From the NCBI RefSeq assembly GCF_001440345.1, contig NZ_LJYX01000017.1:124001-188000 (forward strand): a stretch of 64,000 nucleotides of DNA, written 5' to 3'. Source of the DNA: Colwellia sp. TT2012. Lineage in GTDB: Bacteria; Pseudomonadota; Gammaproteobacteria; Enterobacterales; Alteromonadaceae. Under the pieces are notes generated by a model. The model saw only the letters and a program-made list of their open reading frames with translations, did not search any database and was not told where the DNA came from. The first letter of the stretch is position 1. Each line of letters begins with the position of its first letter. Shown in pieces: positions 45,203 through 54,958 of this stretch. The position numbers and the translations under genes are program-made.

Positions 45203-46257
45203 TAAGTTTTGCTTGGCCCTGGCTATTTGCCTTATTACCTCTGCCCCTGGTTATCTATTTTTTACCCGCTAAAAAGAATGGCAAGCAAGAAAGTGCCCTG
45301 ATCATGCCGACGCTAATTAATGTCTCAAGCAATACAGTCAGCGTTCAGCAAAAAAGTACTGCGCCATTAATTATTTTATCACTTTGTTGGCTGTTACTGG
45401 TTTTGGCTATTAGCCGACCACAATGGCTTGGTGAAGCTATTGAGATACCCAGTGAAGGCCGTGAAATGATGATTGCCGTTGATCTTTCTGGCAGTATGGA
45501 AATAGAAGACATGAGTCTTAATGGTCGCAAGGTCAATCGTTTGCAAATGCTTAAAGTTGTCCTTGGAGATTTTATCGAGCGCCGTGTTAGTGACCGTCTC
45601 GGTTTAATCTTATTTGCCGATGATGCCTACATGCAAACGCCGATGACCTTTGATAGAAAAACCGTCAAGCAAATGCTCGATGAAAGTGAACTCAATCTTG
45701 TCGGTAGAAAAACAGCCATTGGCGATGCCATCGCACTCGCGGTTAAGCGTTTTGATGCCAAGCAAGACTCTAATAAAGTCTTGTTATTATTAACTGACGG
45801 TCAAAATACCGCGGGTAAAATAACGCCAGAGCAAGCATTAGAATTAGCCGTTGCTAAAGGAATCACTATTTACACCGTCGGTATTGGTGCCGATGTAATG
45901 CTGCAACAATCACTTTGGGGCACGCAACGCATTAATCCTTCAAGTGATTTAGACGAGCAAAGCTTAGCTAACATCGCCGAAAAAACCGGTGGTCAATATT
46001 TTCGTGCCCGTGATAGTCAAGCCATGAGTGAAATATATAGTTTGTTAGATCAGCTAGAGCCTGTTGAGCAAGAGCAGCAAAAAATGCGTCCGCTGAGCGC
46101 GTTATACTATTGGCCACTAGCATTAGCCGCGCTTATTTGTTTTATTTATTTACTCAGTTTACATGTCAGCTTTTTATTGCCCAATTTTTTATTACAAAAC
46201 AAACCCATGAATAAAAATGATGTTCACGCTAATTCCTATGCTGAGGGTGGTAAATAA
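45199..46257 (+). CDS. BatA-like VWA domain protein
   Basis: 352 residues. Two N-terminal membrane segments (about 5-22 and 52-72) precede a von Willebrand A domain with an intact MIDAS: DLSGSME (DxSxS), the later conserved Thr, and LLTDGQNTAG. A final membrane segment (about 300-325) is followed by a short tail. This is the usual BatA (aerotolerance) architecture, exposing the VWA domain to the periplasm or cytoplasm depending on orientation. It overlaps the DUF4381 gene by four bases. Confidence 0.9.
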   Translation: MISFAWPWLFALLPLPLVIYFLPAKKNGKQESALIMPTLINVSSNTVSVQQKSTAPLIILSLCWLLLVLAISRPQWLGEAIEIPSEGREMMIAVDLSGSMEIEDMSLNGRKVNRLQMLKVVLGDFIERRVSDRLGLILFADDAYMQTPMTFDRKTVKQMLDESELNLVGRKTAIGDAIALAVKRFDAKQDSNKVLLLLTDGQNTAGKITPEQALELAVAKGITIYTVGIGADVMLQQSLWGTQRINPSSDLDEQSLANIAEKTGGQYFRARDSQAMSEIYSLLDQLEPVEQEQQKMRPLSALYYWPLALAALICFIYLLSLHVSFLLPNFLLQNKPMNKNDVHANSYAEGGK

Positions 46258-46258
46258 T

Positions 46259-48358
46259 ATGTCAGTACAACAAACTAATTTATTAACTGAATTCAGCCAA
46301 GTAGTTAGCGATTTTACCTTAGATAGTCTCAGCTTCGAAGGCATAGTCAATAACTTTCACTTTATTCGACCTTGGTGGTTACTCGCCTTTTTCGCTTTAT
46401 TACTGGTGTTATTTCTGCTGAAAAAGATCCGCTATTACCAATCACCTTGGCAGCATTTCCTCCCTGCGCATTTAGCGAACGCCTTATTGGAAAATACGCA
46501 CAGCCAAACAACATCAGTTACCTCATCCCAAAGCTCTTATTGGTTAAAACCTTTCGTTATTGGTAGTGCTATTATTTTTGCCCTAGCAGGACCTGCTTGG
46601 CAAAAATTGCCACAACCTGTTTATCAACTAGAGCGTGGCTCGGTACTTATCATGGATATGTCTTACTCCATGCTAAGTACCGATGTGAAACCCAATAGAT
46701 TGACCCGTGCTCGCTATAAAGCCTTCGATTTACTGAAAGTAATCAACGAAGGTGATATTGGTTTAATTGCCTATGCTGGTGATGCCTTTATTATTAGTCC
46801 CTTAACGCAAGATGTTAGAAATATCGAGCTACTGTTACCGGCATTGTCACCTGACATTATGCCTGTTTATGGGGCAAATGCTTTGGCAGCCTTAACCTTA
46901 GCTGCTCAAACCCTTAAGAATGCCGGTCATATTAGCGGTGATATTTATTGGTTGACTGATGATATTGATAATGAAGAAATGTCTGATATTTACGCTTGGG
47001 CAAATGGCAACAGCCATAAAGTGAATATTTTAGGCGTCGGTAGTAAAAATGGTGCCCCGATAAAACTAAGTAGCGGCAAGTTACTCAAAGATCATAAAGG
47101 CGCTATCGTGGTGCCCAAATTACCCGCGGCTAGACTGGCGGCGATAAGTAAGCGTAGCCGAGGGGTTTATCATACGATGACCAACGATGACACAGATATC
47201 AAAGCACTGACGGCTCATTTAAGCAATAGCCTTGAGGACAAGGTTGGCTCAGACAATGAGCAACCAGGTACACCTCAAAGTAAACAAGCATTGTTAGGCG
47301 ACCAATACCAAGAGCAAGGTCCTTGGTTACTCATCATTATTGTGCCACTGCTATTAAGCTACTTTCGCCGCGGCACCAGTATATTAGCGATAACATGGCT
47401 AATGCCACTGACGTTAGTATTGAGCTTAACCAGCCTAAGTCCGCGCAGTTATGCAGCTGAGCTGAACACCAAGCAAGAGCCGACAACGTCTAGTTTGCAC
47501 ACCACCACTGGCACTAATAGCAAGAGTAATGTCGACGCCAATGCGACCACCAGTGGTGTAAATCAATTTTGGCGAGATTTATGGCAAACCTCAGACCAAC
47601 AAGCGCAACAACACTATCAACAAAAAGATTATCAACAAGCTGCAGAGCAATTTGAAGATAGTCAATGGCAAGGCAGTGCTCACTACAAAGCCGGTGATTA
47701 TGAACAAGCATTACAAGCTTTTAAAGCAAGCGACAGTGCACAAGCCCTGTATAATCAGGGCAATGCCCTAGCACAGTTACAAAAAGTTGATGAGGCCATC
47801 AAAACTTATAAAAAGGCGCTGGCAAAAGAGGCTAACTTGAGCGATGCCAAAGATAATTTAGCCATACTTGAAGCGCTGAAAAAACAGCAAGAACACCAAG
47901 AACAGCAGTCGCAAGGTGATAAGAAAAATCAGGACTCGCAAGAGCAATCACCAGACGATAAAGAACAAGATCAGCAAGAAGGCCAAGAAAATAAGGACTC
48001 ACAAGGGCAGCAACAACCAAGCCAGCAACAACAAAACCAACAAAGTGCTGAGGAAAATAAGCAAGAGCAACAAAGTGCACAAAGTAAACAACAAGAACAA
48101 GAACAAGAACAAGAACAGCAGAAAAAACAACAAGCAGAGCAAAGCAAAGCTGCCGACGATGAACAACAGCCAAGCGATGAAAAATCACTAGCTCAACAAG
48201 CCATAGATAACAAAGCACAAGAACTTGAGCAAAAACATCAACAACTTTTAAATAAGGTCACTGACGATCCTTATTTACTATTACGAAATAAAATGCGCCT
48301 CGAATATCAAAAGCGCCGACATGAGGGTTCGCCTCAAGGAGTAACTAAAAAGTGGTAA
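46259..48358 (+). CDS. BatB-like VWA protein with TPR and Gln-rich tail
   Basis: I start at ATG 46259, one base after the batA stop, with GAGGG upstream, giving about 699 residues; an ATG inside batA (46217) would add 14. Order: membrane segments near 40-55 and 95-110, a VWA domain with MIDAS DMSYSM and WLTDDIDNEE, membrane segments near 345-400, a TPR block (AHYKAGDYEQALQAFK, ALYNQGNALAQLQKVDEAIK) and a long Gln/Glu/Lys/Asn-rich region. It looks like a BatB-BatC fusion: in other bacteria the TPR protein BatC is separate. The C-terminus ends basic. Confidence 0.88.
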   Translation: MSVQQTNLLTEFSQVVSDFTLDSLSFEGIVNNFHFIRPWWLLAFFALLLVLFLLKKIRYYQSPWQHFLPAHLANALLENTHSQTTSVTSSQSSYWLKPFVIGSAIIFALAGPAWQKLPQPVYQLERGSVLIMDMSYSMLSTDVKPNRLTRARYKAFDLLKVINEGDIGLIAYAGDAFIISPLTQDVRNIELLLPALSPDIMPVYGANALAALTLAAQTLKNAGHISGDIYWLTDDIDNEEMSDIYAWANGNSHKVNILGVGSKNGAPIKLSSGKLLKDHKGAIVVPKLPAARLAAISKRSRGVYHTMTNDDTDIKALTAHLSNSLEDKVGSDNEQPGTPQSKQALLGDQYQEQGPWLLIIIVPLLLSYFRRGTSILAITWLMPLTLVLSLTSLSPRSYAAELNTKQEPTTSSLHTTTGTNSKSNVDANATTSGVNQFWRDLWQTSDQQAQQHYQQKDYQQAAEQFEDSQWQGSAHYKAGDYEQALQAFKASDSAQALYNQGNALAQLQKVDEAIKTYKKALAKEANLSDAKDNLAILEALKKQQEHQEQQSQGDKKNQDSQEQSPDDKEQDQQEGQENKDSQGQQQPSQQQQNQQSAEENKQEQQSAQSKQQEQEQEQEQQKKQQAEQSKAADDEQQPSDEKSLAQQAIDNKAQELEQKHQQLLNKVTDDPYLLLRNKMRLEYQKRRHEGSPQGVTKKW
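47880..48230 (+). repeat. Glutamine-rich low-complexity coding region
   Basis: About 115 codons dominated by CAA/CAG, GAA and AAA/AAC within batB. It includes four perfect CAAGAA hexamers at 48092-48115. The hexamers are multiples of three, so slippage keeps frame. Antisense and +1-frame ORFs over this stretch are artefacts of its composition. Confidence 0.85.
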
Positions 48359-50184
48359 GTAATTATTCAATGCCTTTAACAGTTAAGGTGCCCTTATTTC
48401 TTTTACAGAGCCTCATACTGTCCCTGTTACTTATGGCGACACTTTTGTTAAGCAATAATGCCTACGCTTTATCAAAAGTGACTGCCACTCTTGATAAAAA
48501 TCCAGCGATGATTAATGAGTCGATAATATTAACGGTAATTGCTGATGACGATGTCGGCCCGAAAGCTTTAGATACCAGTCCCTTACTTGGTGATTTTATT
48601 ATCGGTCAAACATCGGTTAGCTCACAAACCAGTATGATCAACTTTAAAACCACCCGCATCACTAAATGGCAAATAATTTTAATTGCGCGTAAACCTGGGC
48701 AATTTATAATCCCTGCCCTTAAGGTTGCAGACCTGCAAAGTGACCCCATTGAGCTGACCGTGGTGGCAACAAATGATGCCAATAGCAACGCACAAGCAGA
48801 TATTTTTGTCACCAGTGAGTTATCCAGTGCTGAGGTATATGTACAACAGTTATTGACCCTATCAATAAAGTTACATTTTGCCGTAGATCTTAAAAGTGGC
48901 AACTTAACTGAGCCCAGTTTAAGTGGTGCTACCATTGAAAAAATAGGCCAAGACAAGCAGTCTGATAGCATTATCAATGGTAAACGTTACCGGGTAATTG
49001 AACAAACTTATGCTATTACCCCGGAACAAAGTGGTGAGCTGACTATAAAAGCACCGCTATTTTCCGGTGAGATATTGCAAGCTTCGACCCGGCGTTCAAG
49101 TTTCTTAAGCTTTGCGCAAACGAAACCAGTGAGAATTATAGGCGATGAGCTTCACTTAACTGTCTTACCCATACCGGCCAACTACCCAAGCGACACCCCA
49201 TGGTTACCGACTGATATATTAACCTTGCATCAAGAATGGCAAGCAAGTAATGCACAATTTACCGTCGGCGAGCCTATTACTCGTACTATCACTTTAACTG
49301 CAGCGGGACTTTCAAAAGCACAACTGCCCAAGCTTGAAATGCAAAGTAGCCCTGGTTTGAAAATATACCCAGATCAAGCTGAGTTACATGCCAACCTAAG
49401 CAACAATCGCTTGGTCAGCCAAAAGGTACAAAATTTTGCCCTAGTACCCAGTATGGTGGGGGACTTTGTCTTACCCGCGATGAGTATTACTTGGTTCAAT
49501 ACTATCACCAATAAAATTGAACATGCCACCCTGCCAACACAAACTATCTCGGTACAAGCAGCAGAAGGTACTATGGCGACTAATTATTCCAATGAGCGAA
49601 GTGGCACAAGCCACAACACTGCTAACATGGCCGACTACACTGCCAATAACGCGGCTAAGATCGCTGAAAATTTTTCTGAGCAGACGGCCCTCGCCGCCTC
49701 GGTAGCAGCTGTGCAAGATAAGCGCTGGCAATGGCTCTTTCTTAGCTTATGGCTATTAACGAGCTTAGCATGGCTTATTCAAAGTATTTATTTACGTCAA
49801 AGCAGTCATAAAAATAAGCCTGCTCAATTTAATAAGGTAACAAAAATATTTACTTCGGGTAGTCACTATCTGGCTCTGTTAGCCGCCTGTAAAAAAAATA
49901 ATGCCGAACAAGCGCTACCTTTGATCTTGCCTTGGCTAAGACAATTACTCACCAGTGATAGACCGGGACTAAAAATCAATAATATTGCCCAGGCTCAAGA
50001 ATGTATTCAAGAGCAAAGTTTTGCCACCGCACTGAATGATTTACAGCAACACCTTTATGGCAAGAGTGCTATTGATGGCGCACCGTCTTGGCAAGGTTTG
50101 ACTTTACTCACCGCCATTCAAACTGTGCAGAAGCAACAAGATAAAAAAAATAATACCAAGCAATTATTAGCACTTAACCCTTAA
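48352..50184 (+). CDS. BatD-like protein
   Basis: 610 residues. An N-terminal signal peptide (ending NNAYA) leads into beta-sandwich domains of the BatD (oxygen tolerance) family: VTATLDKNPAMINESIILTV, then TSVSSQTSMINFKTTRITKW (part) and IEQTYAITPEQSGELTI. A transmembrane segment near 465-487 (WLFLSLWLLTSLAWLI) precedes a cytoplasmic helical tail. I keep GTG 48352, which overlaps batB by 7 bases and has AGGAG 10 bases upstream; ATG 48370 is the alternative. It ends the Bat operon. Confidence 0.88.
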   Translation: MVSNYSMPLTVKVPLFLLQSLILSLLLMATLLLSNNAYALSKVTATLDKNPAMINESIILTVIADDDVGPKALDTSPLLGDFIIGQTSVSSQTSMINFKTTRITKWQIILIARKPGQFIIPALKVADLQSDPIELTVVATNDANSNAQADIFVTSELSSAEVYVQQLLTLSIKLHFAVDLKSGNLTEPSLSGATIEKIGQDKQSDSIINGKRYRVIEQTYAITPEQSGELTIKAPLFSGEILQASTRRSSFLSFAQTKPVRIIGDELHLTVLPIPANYPSDTPWLPTDILTLHQEWQASNAQFTVGEPITRTITLTAAGLSKAQLPKLEMQSSPGLKIYPDQAELHANLSNNRLVSQKVQNFALVPSMVGDFVLPAMSITWFNTITNKIEHATLPTQTISVQAAEGTMATNYSNERSGTSHNTANMADYTANNAAKIAENFSEQTALAASVAAVQDKRWQWLFLSLWLLTSLAWLIQSIYLRQSSHKNKPAQFNKVTKIFTSGSHYLALLAACKKNNAEQALPLILPWLRQLLTSDRPGLKINNIAQAQECIQEQSFATALNDLQQHLYGKSAIDGAPSWQGLTLLTAIQTVQKQQDKKNNTKQLLALNP

Positions 50185-50254
50185 AAGCGAACCTTTGTAA
50201 GCTAGCTTTAAACGTTAAGCATTAGCTATAATAAATGGCATAAATTAAAAAATT

Positions 50255-50300
50255 TACGGGCGCTTGAAATAAACTTGCCTATGCTAGGGTCTATAACCAT
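50255..50300 (+). promoter_or_regulatory. Possible ECF-type promoter of the sigma factor gene
   Basis: TTGAAATAAACTTGCC is followed about 17 bases later by TCTATA just before the ATG. Such TGAAA...TCTA pairs resemble ECF promoters, and ECF genes are often autoregulated, but the match is loose. A TATAAT at about 50227-50232 is an ordinary alternative. Confidence 0.25.
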
Positions 50301-50816
50301 ATGATGACAAAACAAGTTAGATATGAGGCGCTAGTAAAGGCGCTACACGGTGATTTATACCGTTATGCCTATTGGCTCTGCCACGAAAAACAAGTGGCAG
50401 AAGACTTAGTGCAAGAAACCTTTTTACGTGCTTGGCGTGCCCTTGATTCGTTAAAAGATGAAAAAGCCGCCAAGTCATGGTTAATCACTATATTACGACG
50501 AGAGAATGCCCGACGCTTCGAAAGAAAGCGTTTTGAGATGAGTGAGTATGAAGAGGCAAACATAACAGATACTCAATCAATAACCACAGAGCAGGAGCTT
50601 GAAAACCACTGGTTAAGAGAAAAAATAGCGCAACTGCCGCCAGAATATTCAGAGCCGTTAGTTTTACAAGTATTAGGTGGTTTTAGTGGTGCAGATATTG
50701 CCACCATGTTAGATCTAAATAAAAACACTGTGATGACACGTTTATTTAGAGCCCGAAACCAATTAAAAGAAGCGTTAGCAGCACAACCGGAAAAGCGAGG
50801 TATGTACAATGGATGA
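50301..50816 (+). CDS. ECF-type RNA polymerase sigma factor
   Basis: 171 residues. Sigma region 2 shows LYRYAYWLCHEKQVAEDLVQE and RAWRALDSLKDEKAAKSWL; region 4 shows LPPEYSEPLVLQVLGGFSGADIATML-type helices and the DNA-recognition MTRLFRARNQLKEAL. No extra domains, hence ECF group. It overlaps the start of the next gene by eight bases, the typical coupling of a sigma factor with its anti-sigma. The regulon is unknown. It follows the Bat operon after 116 bp. Confidence 0.92.
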   Translation: MMTKQVRYEALVKALHGDLYRYAYWLCHEKQVAEDLVQETFLRAWRALDSLKDEKAAKSWLITILRRENARRFERKRFEMSEYEEANITDTQSITTEQELENHWLREKIAQLPPEYSEPLVLQVLGGFSGADIATMLDLNKNTVMTRLFRARNQLKEALAAQPEKRGMYNG

Positions 50817-51522
50817 TTTGCAATTTCGACGTGCTATATATGCCGATCCCAATAACCCCGATGCTGACACTATCGCGGCACAGCAACAAGATCCAAGCAA
50901 AAAACAATTTGCCCAAGAAATTTGTCAATTAGATGAAAAAATAATGCGCGCATTACAGGTGCCCGTGCCTGAGGGGTTAGCCGAAAAACTGATCTTACGC
51001 CAAACGTTAGCAAGTCACCAAGTACAAAAGCGTAAAACGCGTGTGCACTTAGCGTTAGCGGCCTCTGTCGCCATTGTTGGTGGCTTAATGCTTAACTTTA
51101 TGCAATTTTCCAGTGCTTATAATAATTTAGGGGATTATGCCCTAGCCCATGTTTATCATGAGCAAGGCAGTTTTGCTAACAATGCTACTAGCCTAGTGAC
51201 CTTAGCGTCATTAAACCAGAAGATGGCGACGTTTGATGGCAACTTCAGTCAAGCCCTAGGCAAGTTGTTATTTGCCGATTATTGCCGCTTTGATGGTATG
51301 AAAAGTTTGCACTTAGTTTATCAAGGTAAAACCAGCCCTGTTACTGTCTTTATTGTCCCTAAAAATGAGCAATTAAGCTTTAGCCCTGATTTTAATGACA
51401 AAAAATTGTTTGGCAGCTCGCTTGAGTTTACTCACAGTAATATTATTGTCGTTGCTGATAAAAATGAGTCTTTAGAACTATGGCAACAAAAAATTAGTGA
51501 AACTGTGTCTTGGCTTATTTAA
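50809..51522 (+). CDS. DUF3379 protein, probable anti-sigma factor
   Basis: 237 residues. A cytoplasmic N-terminal helical part (FRRAIYADPNNPDADT.., cited in part) is followed by one transmembrane segment near residues 82-100 (LALAASVAIVGGLMLNF), then an extracytoplasmic domain with HVYHEQGSFANN and LASLNQKMATFDG. DUF3379 genes sit immediately after ECF sigma genes in marine gammaproteobacteria, and the topology suits an anti-sigma factor that senses envelope state. Cys near 160 (YCRF) could matter for sensing. It is translationally coupled to the sigma gene. Confidence 0.82.
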   Translation: MDDLQFRRAIYADPNNPDADTIAAQQQDPSKKQFAQEICQLDEKIMRALQVPVPEGLAEKLILRQTLASHQVQKRKTRVHLALAASVAIVGGLMLNFMQFSSAYNNLGDYALAHVYHEQGSFANNATSLVTLASLNQKMATFDGNFSQALGKLLFADYCRFDGMKSLHLVYQGKTSPVTVFIVPKNEQLSFSPDFNDKKLFGSSLEFTHSNIIVVADKNESLELWQQKISETVSWLI

Positions 51523-51617
51523 TACCCATTTCATTAAATTATTGCCCACTTGTGCTGGTTAAAATACTCCAAGGCGTTGCTCTCAATCCCAATAGCCCTT
51601 TTAATAGCTAGTAATAA

Positions 51618-51668
51618 AAAAGCCCTGCTGTCGCTGTCTTATTAACAGTGATAGCAGGGCTTTTTTGT
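51618..51668. terminator. Bidirectional terminator
   Basis: AAAAAAGCCCTGCT (51618-51631) pairs with AGCAGGGCTTTTTT (51655-51668), with an inner CTGT/ACAG stem. The A-run and T-run ends make it work in both directions, between the anti-sigma gene and the convergent S9 peptidase gene. Confidence 0.93.
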
Positions 51669-51754
51669 CTTCATCATACGATGATTAGAATGCTCTTGTT
51701 TATAAGCGCGGTATAAAAGTCGAACATATGACTTATGTACCGCACAAAGACTGT

Positions 51755-54214
51755 CTATAAAGTGTTTTCAAATAACTTATAGATACGACGGTATTCATCT
51801 AACCACGAGCTTGGTTGCACAAAACCATGTGGCTCTACCGGATAAATAGCTGTTTCAAAATCTTCTTTCTCAAGTTCAATCAAGCGTTGTACTAAACGTA
51901 CGGTATCTTCAAAAAAGACATTGTCATCAACCATAGGCGCATTGATGAGTAAGGGTTTTTTAAGTCCTTCAGCAAAATAAATCGGTGAACTGCGTTCATA
52001 GGCTATGGCATCATCTTCAGGAGTATTTAAAATATTGGCAGTATAACCATGGTTATAATAAGCCCAGTCAGACACTAAGCGAATTGCCGCCCCTGAAGCA
52101 AATAAGTCAGGGTCGGTAAATAGAGACATCAGCGTTAAGAAACCACCATAAGAGCCACCATAAGTACCAACACGCTTGGCATCAACATTAGCATTGTCAA
52201 TGAGCCAATTAACACCATCACGCATATCTTCTACTTCCACTTTGCCCATATGACGGTATATCGCGGTACGCCAATCTCGTCCATAACCGGCTGAGGCGCG
52301 GTAATCCATGTCAATAACCACATAACCTTGTTGCACTAACATGGAATGGAACATATATTCACGGAAATAACCTGACCAACCCAAGTGGGAGTTTTGTAGG
52401 TAGCCGGCACCATGAGTAAACATAACAGCACGATTTTTATCGGCAGTTTTATCAAAGTTTTTAGGTAAATATACTTTTGAATAAATGGGCTGTTTTTGTT
52501 TGCTTGAAGGAATAGCAACAACCGTTGGTGCCGCCCAAGGCATAGCCAAAAATTGCTTAGATACTGTATAAGTAATGCGCTTAGCCTTGCCATGCGCATT
52601 TATATTTTGCACATATAGCTCCGGCGGCATAGTAACGCTAGAATGCTCAATTAACAGTTTTGATTCATCTGGGCTAAGCACATAATCGTTTTTACCCCCT
52701 AAGTCAGTTAATGCAATTAGATTCTTAGCCATATCCACTTGGTATATTTCATAAATACCTGGGTGTTTTTTATTGGCTTTAAAAATAAAGTGCTGATTAT
52801 CTTGCGTTAGCGTAACACTGCTCACTTCAAAGGCACCAGACGTTAGCTTAACCGCCTTAGCGTTTAAATTTTTGTGATATAAATGAGAATAGCCAGACTC
52901 TTCCGATAAGTAATAAAGGCTGGCGTTATTATCAGCATTTAACCAACCAAATTCATTAAAGTTCCAGTTAATCCACGCATCATCATGGAGTTTATGTTGG
53001 CTAACTAAAGTATTATCAGAGAAATTAACCGTGGTTAACCAACGTGTTTTGTTGTCCCAAGCCTCTAACATTATCGCCAGATGTTGACCATCTTCGCTCC
53101 ACTTAATGGGGTTATACATACCAAGCACATGAATGTTACGCGCTTTTTTCTCCGACTTATATTTCTTGCCAGCACGAGCATAGTTTTCCGCTTTAACACT
53201 CGCTAAAACATCTTCATCAAAACCCGGTAGGCTGTCATAACTTAAAGCTTGTTGTGTACCTGTTACTAAATCAAGTATAAAGAGTTGTTCTTTATACTGT
53301 CGGTTGTTGGCTACACGAGCACGTACTTTTTTAGCGACAATAACACCCTCTTTAGTAATGTAATTAGGCATAATATCGCTTTTATCACGGCTAGATTTTG
53401 CCAAGGCTATGCTGACCAATAATTTATCACCTGCTGGTGACAGGCTAGCATAGGCTACTTTATTATCTTTACCAAAATAAAATTTACTATCGGTTACCGC
53501 AGAGTTTTCAGCGGCTAAACGCTGTTTTTGCGCGTGTTTTAACTGCGCATTTCTCTGCTGTAAGGCAATATATGCAATGAGCTTATGCTGCTCTTTAGCT
53601 AGATAGCTTTTCGGCTCGGTGACGCCCGCGGGTTTGTCTGACATGTGCAAACTTGCCAATTCTTTAATTTGACCTGTTTGCCTATTGTGGCGATAAAAAA
53701 CATTAGCCACTTGATAGGCAATATCGCCATTGGTCAAAAAGAATGCCTTACGCTCAGTGTTTGAGGTGAATGTTAGCTGTTTTACTGTATTACTCGCTAA
53801 GATTTTAACAAAAACATCACCATTAAAAGTATAAACTTTATGGGTACGCGCTTGATTGAACTGCGCATTTTTATCGGCAACTTTATGCTTAATCGATAAA
53901 TCTACTGGCGAGGTCTTACTACTATTAGCCAGATCCAGGGCATACAAATCACGTAAAGGGTTGCCTAATTGTTTTTGCTGATAATAGACAGTGTTACTAT
54001 CATCGCCCCAATACCATGACTCTGGTGCACGACCAAACCAATCAGGGTCTGCCATCACTTGCTCTAAGGTAATAATAGTGTTTGCTTGTGCGTTAACTGC
54101 CACAGTACTGGGCACTTTGTCTGGCGCAGAGGTATTAAGCTGTTCACTAAGCTGAGTATTACTACAAGCGGCTAATGAAAAGCTAAATGCTACGGCAATG
54201 AGTGGTATTTTCAT
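51755..54214 (-). CDS. S9 family prolyl-oligopeptidase-like lipoprotein
   Basis: 819 residues from ATG 54214, chosen because it gives a lipoprotein signal (MKIPLIAVAFSFSLAACSN, lipobox LAAC); the open frame extends 22 residues further without support. A DPP-IV-like beta-propeller (about 80-560) precedes an alpha/beta-hydrolase domain. The triad is visible: Ser in GGSYGGF, Asp in APMVDDNVFFED, His in VEPHGF. The protein is expected on the outer or inner membrane facing the periplasm and to trim oligopeptides. Multiple such enzymes are common in marine heterotrophs. It is transcribed alone, convergent with the anti-sigma gene. Confidence 0.92.
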   Translation of the reverse strand: MKIPLIAVAFSFSLAACSNTQLSEQLNTSAPDKVPSTVAVNAQANTIITLEQVMADPDWFGRAPESWYWGDDSNTVYYQQKQLGNPLRDLYALDLANSSKTSPVDLSIKHKVADKNAQFNQARTHKVYTFNGDVFVKILASNTVKQLTFTSNTERKAFFLTNGDIAYQVANVFYRHNRQTGQIKELASLHMSDKPAGVTEPKSYLAKEQHKLIAYIALQQRNAQLKHAQKQRLAAENSAVTDSKFYFGKDNKVAYASLSPAGDKLLVSIALAKSSRDKSDIMPNYITKEGVIVAKKVRARVANNRQYKEQLFILDLVTGTQQALSYDSLPGFDEDVLASVKAENYARAGKKYKSEKKARNIHVLGMYNPIKWSEDGQHLAIMLEAWDNKTRWLTTVNFSDNTLVSQHKLHDDAWINWNFNEFGWLNADNNASLYYLSEESGYSHLYHKNLNAKAVKLTSGAFEVSSVTLTQDNQHFIFKANKKHPGIYEIYQVDMAKNLIALTDLGGKNDYVLSPDESKLLIEHSSVTMPPELYVQNINAHGKAKRITYTVSKQFLAMPWAAPTVVAIPSSKQKQPIYSKVYLPKNFDKTADKNRAVMFTHGAGYLQNSHLGWSGYFREYMFHSMLVQQGYVVIDMDYRASAGYGRDWRTAIYRHMGKVEVEDMRDGVNWLIDNANVDAKRVGTYGGSYGGFLTLMSLFTDPDLFASGAAIRLVSDWAYYNHGYTANILNTPEDDAIAYERSSPIYFAEGLKKPLLINAPMVDDNVFFEDTVRLVQRLIELEKEDFETAIYPVEPHGFVQPSSWLDEYRRIYKLFENTL

Positions 54215-54454
54215 AAAATAAATTCTTTTGTTGAGTGCTTTTGTTAAAGAATGAATGCAGAGTGCCAAGTTAACGCGCACACTGACTGCTCTTATATTAA
54301 ATTAAGTTTAATTAAGTTAGCTTTACTATGAGACGTTATCCTAATCGAAAAGAAAATAAAGGGTAAGATAAAACGACCAATACCGTTTTATATGCGTTAA
54401 AAAAACGCTAAAATAACAGGCTTTACTGATACTACCATCATTGGACACTTTGTT

Positions 54455-54952
54455 ATGCTTTGCCCGTGCGGTTCAACCTTATTATTTAATGCTTGTTGCC
54501 AACTTTATATTACACAACAGCAGCAACCCAGCACGGCTGAGCAATTGATGCGCTCACGCTTTAGTGCCTACGCAACAAAAAATGGCCAATACATTTTTGC
54601 TACCTATAGCGCCGCTCAGCAATTAAAGCAGTCAGTGCGTGAGATTCAAGGGTGGGCGGATGAATGTTTGTGGTTGGCGTTAAAAATACATGCTAGTAGT
54701 AAAAATACCGTAGAATTTTCAGCCTATTATGTCGTCGATAATACCTTATGGGAATTACGAGAAAAGTCTAATTTTACCGTTGAAAAAAAACAGTGGCGCT
54801 ACCTTGATGGTGACATTACCGAGCATAACCAGATAAAGAAAATTAAACGCAATGAAATATGCCCATGTAACCAATATGCAACAGCTTGGTCCGCTAAAAA
54901 AGGCAAGAAGTTTAAACAGTGCTGTGCTAAATCGCAGGTTCGATCATTCTAA
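54455..54952 (+). CDS. YchJ-like SEC-C motif protein
   Basis: 165 residues of the UPF0225/YchJ family. A SEC-C motif (CPCGS..ACC) opens the protein and a second (CPCNQ...CC) closes it; both bind zinc in related proteins. Between them is an NTF2-like domain with MRSRFSAYATKNGQYIFATY (part). The function is unknown; the zinc motif resembles that of SecA, which binds SecB and ribosomes. It is divergent from the S9 peptidase gene. Confidence 0.88.
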   Translation: MLCPCGSTLLFNACCQLYITQQQQPSTAEQLMRSRFSAYATKNGQYIFATYSAAQQLKQSVREIQGWADECLWLALKIHASSKNTVEFSAYYVVDNTLWELREKSNFTVEKKQWRYLDGDITEHNQIKKIKRNEICPCNQYATAWSAKKGKKFKQCCAKSQVRSF

Positions 54953-54958
54953 CTAGGC

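Noticed and set aside
47916..48191. 91-codon plus-strand ORF in another frame of batB
   Set aside because: A Lys/Asn-rich frame-shifted reading of the same low-complexity stretch; the VWA/TPR frame is clearly the real one.
47832..48218. 128-codon minus-strand ORF opposite batB
   Set aside because: It mirrors the Gln-rich repeat region, whose CAA/CAG codons read as Leu/Val on the other strand. No start signal or independent context.
54930..54950. GGTTCGATC, a possible tRNA T-loop fragment
   Set aside because: It is inside the last codons of the ychJ-like gene and no acceptor stem, anticodon arm or D-arm can be built around it.
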